A stretch of DNA of 22,082 bases from positions 1 to 22,082 of the forward strand of contig CAZETK010000057.1 in NCBI GenBank assembly GCA_964515195.1, given 5' to 3'. Under the pieces are notes generated by a model. That model saw only the letters and a program-made list of their open reading frames with translations, was not told the origin of the DNA and ran no database searches. The translations under genes were made by a program, and so were the position numbers. This DNA comes from Ga0074139 sp964515195 (lineage in GTDB: Bacteria; Bdellovibrionota; Bdellovibrionia; Bdellovibrionales; Bdellovibrionaceae). Positions 5,724 to 14,057 of this stretch are shown piece after piece. Within the stretch, counting starts at the first letter, position 1. Each line of letters opens with the position of its first letter.

Positions 5724-8012
5724 ATGATCCCCGTCAGCTCTTCCGCCTGTATGTATTGTGGTGCCGAAACTCTTCCTAACCAGGACTACTGTTGCCTGGC
5801 TTGCGAAAAGCTTTATAGCTGGCACCATCTGCAAAAAAAGGAAGTTACACCCTCTCCCCGTACTGTTTCACCGTCTCTTCACTATTTGGATCAAGAGGAC
5901 TTTCGAGAACTTTACCGGGTCAGGGGCACCGATTCTCAATATTTGATTTTTATTGAATCCTTGGGCTGTACTTCATGTTTACAAATTTTGGAATCCCTGA
6001 ATTCATTGGACCAAAATATTCAAAGGTCCCAATACTACCTAGGCCAGAACCTACTAAAAGTGGAGCTAACATCCAAAGGTTCATTGGCCAGTGTGGGCCA
6101 GACATTAACGGATTTGGGGTTTGACTGGCGTATTCTCAATGAAAACGAAGACACCTCTCAACTTCAAGCCCATGAAAGCCGTGCTTATTTGAAAAAAATC
6201 GGTGTAGCGGCGGCATCGGCCAGCAATATCATGATTTTTACAATTCCCATTTATGCAGGAATTGAAGAAGGGCTTCTTAAAACTGTTTTCAGCTGGCTGT
6301 CCTTTGTTTTATTTCTACCTATCGTTTTTTACTCAGCCATTCCCTTTTACCGAAACGCCATGAAATTCTTTAAAACCTACGCTTTTAACGTCGACCTAGC
6401 CATTACAGTGGCGCTATTGGCGGGCTTTATTATGTCGACAATCAATCTTGTGCGCGGGAATGATCAGACTTATTTTGATTCAACAGCCAGCTTTATTTTC
6501 CTGATTCTGTCCAGCCGCTATCTGATCAAAAGGGTGCAGCAGTCGTCCAGGACTCAGCCTCAGTTTCATGATCTGGTTGAAACCGGCCCCATCGTTAGAA
6601 TTACGGATGAGGGTCCTCGCGCCACCCCTCCAAAAAGAATTCAAATAGGAGACTTAATTGAACTCCAGCCAGGTCAGGTGGTGCCAGGTGATGGAGTTCT
6701 TCATAGTGAACGTGGATACATGGACCTATCTTCCTTAACGGGAGAATCTCTTCCTCAACGAATTTATAAAGACATGAAAGTTTACGCTGGAACCCGTGTA
6801 CTGCAAAAGCCATTGCAGATTCTTATCCAGAAGGTCAATTATGAAACTCAATTGGGTCAGCTCTTACGGCAACTTGAAAGCCGTTTCCATGAAAAATCTC
6901 GATTTGCCACTCTGACAGACAGGCTGTCCCAGTATCTGCTAACAACTGTCTTCTTGATCGCTATCCTTTTCTTTTTTTATTATGCTCAATTCTCAGTAGA
7001 CGAGGCCTTTAACCGCGCATTGGCCTTGATTATCGTAGCCTGCCCTTGCGCACTGGCCTTCGGCACTCCATTGGCAGAAGGCTTGGGGCTGAAGAAGGCT
7101 CGAGGCAAAGGAATTCTGATTAAGTCCTCTCATATCTTTGAAAAGATCAACAAAGTTCAAACTCTTTTTTTAGACAAAACCGGCACTCTTACCAATCGGG
7201 ACATTCAATTGGTCAATATGATTCCGGGTCAACTTTCTAGTTTCGATAAATCAGCCATCTTAGGCCTGGAAAATATCTCTCAACACCCCATAGCGGTGGC
7301 CCTTCGAAAGGAGTGGCACGACGAAACTCCACTTGTTCTTGAGCAGCTGGAGGAAAAAGTAGGTTATGGAGTCAGCGGTTACTATCAAAGCCATCACTTT
7401 GAAATTCGAAAAGTTTCAGTGGTGAAAGATGAAAACCTGATTCAAGTCGAATATTTAAAAGACAACAAACGATTGGCTTATCTTTACTTCGCCGAAAAGA
7501 TTAAACCGGGCACGGCCGCTGTCTTATCCGAACTAAAACATCGGTTTGAAAGAATTTTTATCGTCTCTGGGGACAGCTCCAATCAGGTACAAACTATCGC
7601 CGAAGACATTGGTATCAATGCTGCTAACACTTACTCGGACCTTTCCTCTCAGGACAAAGCTGATCTGATTTGTAAGTACGATAAAACTTGTATGATAGGT
7701 GACGGTGCTAATGACGCTTTGGCGATGAAGACGGCTGATGTTGGGATTGCCGTTCGCGGCAGCGTGGATCTTAGTTTTGAGACAAGTGACGTTTACTTAA
7801 CTGAAGAAAGTCTTCGCTCTTTGGTGGATCTGTTCGATATTGCCAAGAAGGTGGACTTCACAATCAAGAGAAACATTGGAATTTCATTTTTCTACAACAT
7901 TGTAACTGGGATATTGGCACTGATGGGAATCGTAGGTCCAGGCTGGGCTGCCATTCTGATGCCCATCAGTTCTGCCTTCTTAGTATTATCTAGCTGGCGA
8001 GGTATGAAATGA
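5724..8012 (+). CDS. ccoI: Copper-translocating P-type ATPase CcoI (FixI)
   Basis: A 762-residue P1B-type ATPase that in this family exports copper across the inner membrane for the cbb3 active site. The N-terminus has the FixI-specific cysteine cluster (C9, C12, C23, C24, C27). An HMA-like metal-binding domain with CTSC at 82-85 follows. The membrane CPC motif is at C440-P441-C442, the phosphorylated aspartate is D484 in DKTGTLT, the actuator motif is TGES near residue 340, the nucleotide-domain HP motif is in QHPIAVAL, and the hinge motif GDGAND is at 659-664. The ATG at 5724 keeps the C9/C12 pair, whereas the next Met (residue 10) would lose C9. No ribosome site precedes it, and it sits 41.5 bases from the centre of an FNR-type palindrome. 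It overlaps ccoS by four bases and is the first gene of the operon. Confidence 0.94.
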   Translation: MIPVSSSACMYCGAETLPNQDYCCLACEKLYSWHHLQKKEVTPSPRTVSPSLHYLDQEDFRELYRVRGTDSQYLIFIESLGCTSCLQILESLNSLDQNIQRSQYYLGQNLLKVELTSKGSLASVGQTLTDLGFDWRILNENEDTSQLQAHESRAYLKKIGVAAASASNIMIFTIPIYAGIEEGLLKTVFSWLSFVLFLPIVFYSAIPFYRNAMKFFKTYAFNVDLAITVALLAGFIMSTINLVRGNDQTYFDSTASFIFLILSSRYLIKRVQQSSRTQPQFHDLVETGPIVRITDEGPRATPPKRIQIGDLIELQPGQVVPGDGVLHSERGYMDLSSLTGESLPQRIYKDMKVYAGTRVLQKPLQILIQKVNYETQLGQLLRQLESRFHEKSRFATLTDRLSQYLLTTVFLIAILFFFYYAQFSVDEAFNRALALIIVACPCALAFGTPLAEGLGLKKARGKGILIKSSHIFEKINKVQTLFLDKTGTLTNRDIQLVNMIPGQLSSFDKSAILGLENISQHPIAVALRKEWHDETPLVLEQLEEKVGYGVSGYYQSHHFEIRKVSVVKDENLIQVEYLKDNKRLAYLYFAEKIKPGTAAVLSELKHRFERIFIVSGDSSNQVQTIAEDIGINAANTYSDLSSQDKADLICKYDKTCMIGDGANDALAMKTADVGIAVRGSVDLSFETSDVYLTEESLRSLVDLFDIAKKVDFTIKRNIGISFFYNIVTGILALMGIVGPGWAAILMPISSAFLVLSSWRGMK

Positions 8013-8203
8013 GCGTGTTAGGTCTAATGATACCTATGGCAATAGTCTTAGGGAGTCTATTTTTAGGCGCCTTTATATGGGCCGTTTCAAAAGGGCAGTT
8101 TGATGATACCGACACTCCCGCTTATCGAATTTTGAATGAAGATCGAGAGATTAAACAAAGTCTGACTCATCCAGAAAGGAATGCCCGTGGACGTAAGCGA
8201 TAA
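8009..8203 (+). CDS. ccoS: cbb3 oxidase maturation protein CcoS
   Basis: A 64-residue protein with one N-terminal transmembrane helix (about residues 5-26) followed by the family signature FIWAVSKGQFDDTDTPAYRIL. CcoS is needed in characterised species to put heme b and copper into the CcoN subunit. The start overlaps the ccoI stop (ATGA), and the end overlaps the start of ccoNO, so it is translated as part of the coupled chain. Length and position next to ccoI are typical. Confidence 0.93.
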   Translation: MSVLGLMIPMAIVLGSLFLGAFIWAVSKGQFDDTDTPAYRILNEDREIKQSLTHPERNARGRKR

Positions 8204-10349
8204 AACAACGAAACTCATACGATACGATGACGACATCGTGAAAAAGTTTTTGATTGCCATGCTCGCCTTTGCGGGTGTTGCCTTTTTAGTGGGGCTCTTA
8301 GCGGCTTTACAGTTGGCTTACTGGCCATTGAATATGAATCTGGAGTGGTTGACGTTTGGTCGCATTCGTCCCCTTCACACGAATGCCGCTATTTTTGCCT
8401 TTGCCGGTAACGCGATTTTTGCCGGTATTTATTATTCCACTCAGCGACTTTGCAAGGCTCGGATGTTTTCTGACAAGCTGTCAAAAATCCACTTCTGGGG
8501 TTGGCAGGCGATCATTGTCGCTGCGGCTATCACACTACCCTTAGGCTATTCTCAGGCAAAAGAGTATGCCGAACTCGAATGGCCAATTGATATTGCTATC
8601 ACTGTCATCTGGGTGCTTTTTGGAGCCAACTTCTTCGGAACATTAGCAAAACGACGTGAAAAACATATGTACGTGGCCATTTGGTTCTATATCGCCACCA
8701 TCATCACTGTCGGCGTCCTTCATGTCGTTAACAGCATTGAGATTCCGGTTTCTTTTCTGCAATCCTACCCTGTGTGGGCCGGTATTCAGGATGCTTTAGT
8801 TCAATGGTGGTACGGGCATAATGCGGTGGCCTTCTTTTTGACCACTCCCTTTCTTGGATTGATGTACTACTTCGTTCCCAAAGCGGTGAACCGACCCATC
8901 TACTCGTATCGGCTTTCTATTATTCACTTCTGGGCTCTGGTGTTTATGTACATCTGGGCGGGACCCCACCATTTACTTTACACGGCGTTGCCAGATTGGG
9001 CTCAGACTCTTGGAATGATTTTTTCAGTGATGCTGTGGGCACCCTCTTGGGGTGGCATGATCAATGGACTGCTGACGTTGCGTGGAGCCTGGCACTTATT
9101 GCGAACTGAGCCTGTTGTTAAGTTCTATGTCGCAGCTATCACATTTTATGGAATGGCCACCTTCGAAGGTCCACTCTTGTCCATCAAATCTGTGAGTGCT
9201 TTAGGACACTACACTGATTGGATTATTGGTCACGTTCATGCAGGTGCTTTAGGTTGGAATGGCCTTCTGGCTTTCGGAATGGCCTATTATTTGGTGCCGA
9301 AACTCTGGAGAACTGAACTGTTCAGCAAGAAGCTCGCTGAAAATCAATTCTGGTTTGCGACTATCGGTATCCTTCTTTATTACATTGCCATGGTGACCTC
9401 TGGAATTACCCAAGGTGCCATGTGGTTAGCCATCGATGAGGGTGGCAAGCTTGTTTATCCTGACTTCGTTGAAACCGTTATTCGAATCGTTCCTCTTTAT
9501 TGGGTACGAGCCTTAGGAGGTTCTCTCTACCTCATTGGCTTTATCATTGGTTGTTATAACATTTGGAAGACAGTTCAAAACGCGCCTCGTGAACAGGAAG
9601 ACACCCAAGTGGCCGTTCCTGTCTTGATAAGTGTCCATGGAGCAATCCAAGAAAAAGGTCATCGGCGCCTTGAAGGACTGATGCCGACCTTTTCAGTCTT
9701 AACCTTTATCGCTATTTTGGTGGGCTCAGTTCTAGAAATCTATCCCACCTTGAGCATTAATCGTTATCTAGATCCAAAATACCAGGCGGCTCCTTACACC
9801 CCACTCGAACTGGCAGGTCGGGACATTTATGTCAAAGAAGGATGCTATGTGTGCCATTCTCAAATGATCCGTAAATTAGCGCCTGAGGTTTTACGATATG
9901 GCGAAGCCTCTAAGATTGAAGACTCTGTTTACGATCGCCCTTTCCAGTGGGGCTCGAAGCGAACTGGACCCGATTTGGCTCGAGTCGGTAAGAAGTATCC
10001 GGACCTGTGGCACTTCCGTCATATGATAGACCCACGATCGGTTGTACCTCAGTCCATCATGCCCGGATATACTTGGTTAACTGAAAAAAACACTGACTTT
10101 TTAACATTACGTAAAAAAGTTTCTGTGCTCCGAAATTTAGGAGTCCCCTACACTGACGAGACTCTGGCCCGCGCAGACATCATAGCAGAAGAACAAGCCC
10201 GACAAATCGCTGAATCTCTGATTCAAAATGGAGCGCCAGCAGGGCTAGAGCGCAAGCAGATCGTGGCCTTAATTGCATATCTTCAATCACTGGGGCAAAA
10301 GACTCAGGAAGCAACCCCTGAAACCAATTTGACTGAGGCGAATCCATGA
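8181..10349 (+). CDS. ccoNO: Fused cbb3 cytochrome c oxidase subunits I and II (CcoN-CcoO)
   Basis: A 722-residue fusion. Residues about 1-480 are CcoN, a twelve-helix heme-copper subunit with the expected ligands: H66 (low-spin heme b), H213 in WWYGHN plus H263 and H264 for copper B, Y257 as the candidate cross-linked tyrosine, and H351/H353 in GHVHAG for hemes b3 and b. Residues about 500-722 are CcoO: one membrane anchor (about 505-527), heme c motif CYVCH at 555-559, and a downstream IMPGY Met ligand. It is the catalytic core reducing oxygen to water at the inner membrane. The ATG at 8181 directly abuts AGAAAGGA with no spacing, so the GTG at 8187 (codon 3), six bases from that site, is a better start. 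It overlaps ccoS at the 5' end and ccoQ by four bases at the 3' end. Confidence 0.95.
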   Translation: MPVDVSDKTTKLIRYDDDIVKKFLIAMLAFAGVAFLVGLLAALQLAYWPLNMNLEWLTFGRIRPLHTNAAIFAFAGNAIFAGIYYSTQRLCKARMFSDKLSKIHFWGWQAIIVAAAITLPLGYSQAKEYAELEWPIDIAITVIWVLFGANFFGTLAKRREKHMYVAIWFYIATIITVGVLHVVNSIEIPVSFLQSYPVWAGIQDALVQWWYGHNAVAFFLTTPFLGLMYYFVPKAVNRPIYSYRLSIIHFWALVFMYIWAGPHHLLYTALPDWAQTLGMIFSVMLWAPSWGGMINGLLTLRGAWHLLRTEPVVKFYVAAITFYGMATFEGPLLSIKSVSALGHYTDWIIGHVHAGALGWNGLLAFGMAYYLVPKLWRTELFSKKLAENQFWFATIGILLYYIAMVTSGITQGAMWLAIDEGGKLVYPDFVETVIRIVPLYWVRALGGSLYLIGFIIGCYNIWKTVQNAPREQEDTQVAVPVLISVHGAIQEKGHRRLEGLMPTFSVLTFIAILVGSVLEIYPTLSINRYLDPKYQAAPYTPLELAGRDIYVKEGCYVCHSQMIRKLAPEVLRYGEASKIEDSVYDRPFQWGSKRTGPDLARVGKKYPDLWHFRHMIDPRSVVPQSIMPGYTWLTEKNTDFLTLRKKVSVLRNLGVPYTDETLARADIIAEEQARQIAESLIQNGAPAGLERKQIVALIAYLQSLGQKTQEATPETNLTEANP

Positions 10350-10519
10350 AGCAAGAAGGACTACAGTATTTTACGGAAATGAATATTCCTATTGCCGGCT
10401 TTCTGATTTTTCTGATTATGTTTATTGTTCTAGCGTATCGGGTTTGCAGAATTCCCAAGCCACAAATTGAAGCTTTATCCCACCAGCCTCTTCGTGACGA
10501 AGGAGATCACAATGACTAG
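10346..10519 (+). CDS. ccoQ: CcoQ-like small cbb3 oxidase subunit
   Basis: A 57-residue frame starting on the ATGA overlap with the end of ccoNO and ending at the TAG at 10517-10519, eight bases into ccoP. It has one transmembrane helix (about residues 14-31), then a short basic-polar tail beginning YRVCRIPKPQ. Size, single helix and place between ccoO and ccoP match CcoQ/FixQ, which stabilises the oxidase in other bacteria. Sequence identity within this family is low, so the call rests mainly on topology and position. Confidence 0.8.
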   Translation: MKQEGLQYFTEMNIPIAGFLIFLIMFIVLAYRVCRIPKPQIEALSHQPLRDEGDHND

Positions 10520-11087
10520 GGAAAATGATAAACTCACTCAACACGATTATGACGGAATCAAGGAGTATGACAATCCACTACCCGCTTGGTGGCTTTGGGC
10601 TTTCTTTCTGACCATCATCTTCAGTTTTATCTATTACCTGCACTATGAGATCGCAGGAGGACCGAATACAGATATTGAGCTTCGTGTTGCCATGGAGAGG
10701 ATTGATCAGATGCGAGCCCAGCACCAGATCCAAGGTGGTGAACTCGTCAGTGAAGCCGATCTGATGGAGCAGTTTCAGGATGGTGCAATAGCAGCGGCAG
10801 GGGGAGCCACTTATGATTCCAAATGCGCCGCCTGCCACGGACCCGCTATGGAAGGAATGATCGGACCCAATCTAACAGACCGTTTCTGGATTTATGGTAA
10901 GGGAACGGCCGCAGATATCATTCATATTATTCAAAAGGGAATCCCTGACAAAGGTATGCCGCCCTGGGAGGGAATGCTGAAGAAGGAAGAACTCGTCGCC
11001 GTCGGAGCCTACATTTACTCCAAACGTGGTTCTATGGAAAACCAAGGTAAAGAACCACAGGGAGAGGAAGTTAAGGAATATTACTAA
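10512..11087 (+). CDS. ccoP: cbb3 oxidase subunit III CcoP, single-heme form
   Basis: A 191-residue protein. The frame is open from 10467, but the ATG at 10512 is preferred because AAGGAG (10500-10505) lies six bases before it and because it gives the family N-terminus HDYDGIKEYDNPLPAWW, followed by one transmembrane helix (about residues 27-44). A single cytochrome c domain follows, with CAACH at 105-109 and a Met ligand at M149 (KGMPPW). Classical proteobacterial CcoP has two heme motifs and about 300 residues. Only one is present, and residues about 48-98 fill the gap with a helical linker. It passes electrons from soluble cytochrome c toward CcoO. It overlaps ccoQ by eight bases and shares one base with ccoG. 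Confidence 0.93.
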   Translation: MTRENDKLTQHDYDGIKEYDNPLPAWWLWAFFLTIIFSFIYYLHYEIAGGPNTDIELRVAMERIDQMRAQHQIQGGELVSEADLMEQFQDGAIAAAGGATYDSKCAACHGPAMEGMIGPNLTDRFWIYGKGTAADIIHIIQKGIPDKGMPPWEGMLKKEELVAVGAYIYSKRGSMENQGKEPQGEEVKEYY

Positions 11088-12514
11088 TGAATGAGCTGAT
11101 CCCGGACTCGGATAGACCCAAAAGTTTAGATGATCGCGGTGGCCGCGTTCGTATTATTCCCCTATCTGTTGATGGAATCTGGCGAAAACGGCGAGATTGG
11201 GTTCAGGCCATTCTGATTTTAATTTTTCTAATCCTTCCTTGGACCAAGATAAACGACGCCCAGACAATTCTTCTTAATATACCCAATCGGCAATTTTCGA
11301 TTTTTGGTCTGACATTCTTCGCTCATGATGTACCCATCTTATTTTTCTTACTGGCAGGGGCCACTCTGACTTTAGCCTTTGTCACAGCGATTTGGGGGCG
11401 TGTCTGGTGTGGTTGGGCCTGCCCCCAGACTGTCTTTATCGATGGTGTTTTTCGTCGAGTAGAAAACTGGATTGAGGGTTCTCCTCTTAAGCGTAGACAG
11501 AAAAACGATCCTTTTACCTTTCGAAAAGTAATTAAATGGATTGTTTGGACTGTGATCTCGTTTATTATTGCTCATAGTTTCATCGCTTACTTCACAGGAT
11601 CTGAAGAGTTACTGAAGATGATGCAAAACAAGCCCTCTGAAAATATGGGCTACTTTACCATTGTCATGTCGATCACAGGACTTGTCCTTTTTGATTTCGG
11701 TTGGTTTAAAGAACAATTCTGCATTATCATGTGCCCCTACGGCCGCGTGCAAAGCTTGTTGATGGACAAAGACTCCATGGCCGTAATCTACGACGAAAAT
11801 CGTGGGGAATTCCGCCGTGGTCACCCTCAACACGAAGAAAAAAAGGGCGACTGTACCAATTGCCGAATGTGCATAAATGTTTGCCCAACCGCCTGTGATA
11901 TCCGCTTAGGCGTACAGTTAGAGTGTATTGCCTGCACCGCTTGTATCGATGCCTGCGATGATATTATGGAAAAAGTTGGAAAGCCCAAGGGACTTATTCG
12001 GTATGATTCCGTCAGCCAGAAAAAACCGGGTTTTCATTCTCTTCGAAATTATTTCTACTTGATTGGTATCCTTCTATGTTTTTCAGGACTGGCGTATTTT
12101 TCATTAACCCGCGATGACACTTTAGTAACTCTCCTTCGCGCACAAGGTGCTCCTTATCAAACAGAAACTTCGCCAGCCGGTGCAAAGTTCATCGTAAATC
12201 ACTTTAAGGTTCATCTCAAAAACCAGACCTTCATGTCTCAAGAAATTGTTTTTTCGCTTCCAGAAGATGTTCTGGCTGAAACTCAATTACAAATGGTGAT
12301 GCCATTAAACAATACGGTTCTACTTTCATCTGAAGACAAAACTCTTCATATCTTTTTTAAATCGCCCGAATCACTGACCCGGCAACTTGGATTTTACGAT
12401 GTGAAGTTAAAATCCACCGTGAAGAGCCAACAGGGTGAACAAATCTACTGGCGGGATGTTAGAATCTTAGGGCCAACACACACATTATCCCCTTCTGGCT
12501 TGGAATCTCCATGA
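11087..12514 (+). CDS. ccoG: Cytochrome c oxidase accessory protein CcoG (FixG/RdxA)
   Basis: The protein has 475 residues, normal for CcoG, which acts as a membrane copper reductase in cbb3 assembly. Transmembrane helices lie at about 40-55, 80-102, 150-170, 190-207 and 340-357. The CGWACPQ motif places C108 and C112 by the membrane. Two ferredoxin clusters are marked by C256, C259, C262, C266 and C280, C283, C286, C290. The C-terminal part (about 365-470) is beta-rich, like the Ig-like FixG C-terminal domain. The ATG shares a base with the ccoP stop codon, and the end overlaps the next gene by four bases. The order ccoP-ccoG is typical; ccoH usually follows but does not here. Confidence 0.94.
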   Translation: MNELIPDSDRPKSLDDRGGRVRIIPLSVDGIWRKRRDWVQAILILIFLILPWTKINDAQTILLNIPNRQFSIFGLTFFAHDVPILFFLLAGATLTLAFVTAIWGRVWCGWACPQTVFIDGVFRRVENWIEGSPLKRRQKNDPFTFRKVIKWIVWTVISFIIAHSFIAYFTGSEELLKMMQNKPSENMGYFTIVMSITGLVLFDFGWFKEQFCIIMCPYGRVQSLLMDKDSMAVIYDENRGEFRRGHPQHEEKKGDCTNCRMCINVCPTACDIRLGVQLECIACTACIDACDDIMEKVGKPKGLIRYDSVSQKKPGFHSLRNYFYLIGILLCFSGLAYFSLTRDDTLVTLLRAQGAPYQTETSPAGAKFIVNHFKVHLKNQTFMSQEIVFSLPEDVLAETQLQMVMPLNNTVLLSSEDKTLHIFFKSPESLTRQLGFYDVKLKSTVKSQQGEQIYWRDVRILGPTHTLSPSGLESP

Positions 12515-13140
12515 CGGCGATCTACCTATTCTCAATTTTGCTCATGAGTTTTTGGGGAAGTTGGCACTGTGCCGCCATGTGCGGACCGATTTCATGCCAG
12601 TTTCATAAAGCTATAAGTCAGTCTTCTTACCAGTTAGGCCGTGTATTGGGCTACGTTATCGTGGGAGCTGTCGCCGGCCTTCTTGGCAAAGAGCTAATCT
12701 TTTTTAGCAAGAGCGCATGGATTGTGGCTGTAAGCCTGTGTGCCCTCATACTGGCATATAATCTTCTGATACTCTTTAGACCTGACGTACATCAGGCTCT
12801 TTCATCTCCCTTTGGCCATTACTTATCGACTCTTTCATTCCGAATTATGAAAAAATTAAATATCAATCATGCCTTCGGCGTAGGACTGTTGACTGCGCTG
12901 TTTCCATGTTCGTGGCTTTTTATGTTTTATATGGCGGCGGCCGCCACCGCTAGTCCCCTATCTGGCGCACTGGTCTTGTTGATGTTGTGGCTAGGTTCTG
13001 TGCCGGCACTTTATTCGGCATCTTTATTTTTTCGAAAAGTTTTAGAAAAAACACCTCAGAAAAAAAGGCGCATTGCAATCATCGGCCTCAACCTGGCCGC
13101 CCTCTATGCAGTATTGGCCCATAGCAGTTCTATATTTTAA
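12511..13140 (+). CDS. DsbD_2/SafE-like membrane protein (COG2836 type) of the cco operon
   Basis: A 209-residue polytopic membrane protein with about six helices. The first helix region has GSWHCAAMCGPI (C20 and C24), the signature of the COG2836 family often named sulfite exporter TauE/SafE or DsbD_2. A second conserved cysteine occurs in ALFPCSWLFMF (C133), followed by an Ala-rich helix and a GSVPALYSA segment like the family's usual FGLGTxPAL. Such proteins lie next to ccoG/ccoH in many cbb3 loci and are thought to act in copper or thiol handling during oxidase assembly. The name sulfite exporter should not be taken as function. The start overlaps the ccoG stop (ATGA); it is the last gene of the operon. 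Confidence 0.87.
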   Translation: MTAIYLFSILLMSFWGSWHCAAMCGPISCQFHKAISQSSYQLGRVLGYVIVGAVAGLLGKELIFFSKSAWIVAVSLCALILAYNLLILFRPDVHQALSSPFGHYLSTLSFRIMKKLNINHAFGVGLLTALFPCSWLFMFYMAAAATASPLSGALVLLMLWLGSVPALYSASLFFRKVLEKTPQKKRRIAIIGLNLAALYAVLAHSSSIF

Positions 13141-13157
13141 AAAAATTGTATTTAAAA

Positions 13158-14057
13158 TTAAAGCCACTCGCCCAGTCGGATCACTTCGGTTTTTAACTTT
13201 ACTCCGGTCTTATCCTCCACAGTTTTTTGCACATGAAGAATAAGATCCCAAATATCCTGAGCTGAGGCCTGCCCCAAGTTCACAATAAAATTCGCATGTT
13301 TCAAAGATACTTGGGCCTGACCTCTTTGTGTCCCTTTCAAACCAGAAGAATCGATCAGTTGAGCCGATTTATGGTTCTCTGGATTAATAAAAACGGATCC
13401 ACAGCTGGGTTTATCCAGAGGCTGCTTGGTAAAACGAATTTTATTGGCGTTTTTAACTTTCTCTAAAATTGAAGCATCAGGATTCAAGGGCCATTTCAAA
13501 ACAGCCCGAGTGATGACTCCTGGATCCCATCCATAACTGTGACGATACTCCCATCGGATTTGATCATGCTGATATTCCCGTTCTTCGAACTCAGCGGAGC
13601 CTCGTGGCCGTAATACCGTGAAGCGATCCACGATTTCTCCAAACTCACGGGGTCTGAGGTTTTCCGAAACTCCAGCATTCATCACAATCCCACCCCCGAC
13701 ATCACCGGGTAGCCCAGAAAGAAATAAGGCTGGCTCCAACTTCTGTTTTAAGAATTCTTTTAAGACAGAAGACTTGGGTGTCCCTGAAGTACAGTGGACA
13801 AACAAAAATCCATCTTTCTGTTCAGAATGCACCCGTACAAAACGTCTTAAGCAAATTGTGAGACCACGAATGCCTTTGTCCGAGATTAAAACATTTGTTC
13901 CACCGCCAAGCCATGTTACAGGAAGACCTCTTTCGAGCGCCCAGGTCCACGCCGCCTTCACCTCTTCCTCGGTCTCAGGAAGACAAAAGTGATCTGCAGG
14001 TCCTCCCACAAGCCACGAAGTGTATTCTGCTAATGGGATATTACATTTGATTTCCAT
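13158..14057 (-). CDS. murB: UDP-N-acetylenolpyruvoylglucosamine reductase MurB
   Basis: A 299-residue FAD enzyme that reduces UDP-GlcNAc-enolpyruvate to UDP-MurNAc. FAD-binding motifs are visible: TSWLVGGPAD (13-22), WLGGGTNVLISDKG (49-62) and SGLPGDVGGGIVMNAG (114-129). The catalytic serine is probably S221 in SCGSVF, and the C-terminal glutamate is E291 in TEVIRLGEW. The compact C-terminus resembles the shorter type II enzymes. The frame is open upstream to a TTG at 14093, but the ATG at 14057 is chosen because it gives the usual N-terminus and sits on the murC stop (TGATG), so translation is coupled. It is the last gene of the mur operon and converges on the cco operon with a 17-base gap and no visible hairpin. 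Confidence 0.95.
   Translation of the reverse strand: MEIKCNIPLAEYTSWLVGGPADHFCLPETEEEVKAAWTWALERGLPVTWLGGGTNVLISDKGIRGLTICLRRFVRVHSEQKDGFLFVHCTSGTPKSSVLKEFLKQKLEPALFLSGLPGDVGGGIVMNAGVSENLRPREFGEIVDRFTVLRPRGSAEFEEREYQHDQIRWEYRHSYGWDPGVITRAVLKWPLNPDASILEKVKNANKIRFTKQPLDKPSCGSVFINPENHKSAQLIDSSGLKGTQRGQAQVSLKHANFIVNLGQASAQDIWDLILHVQKTVEDKTGVKLKTEVIRLGEWL

Noticed and set aside
10467..10511. Upstream extension of ccoP to an earlier ATG at 10467
   Set aside because: The first 15 residues read through ccoQ coding sequence, lack the family N-terminus and have no ribosome site; AAGGAG six bases before the ATG at 10512 fits better.
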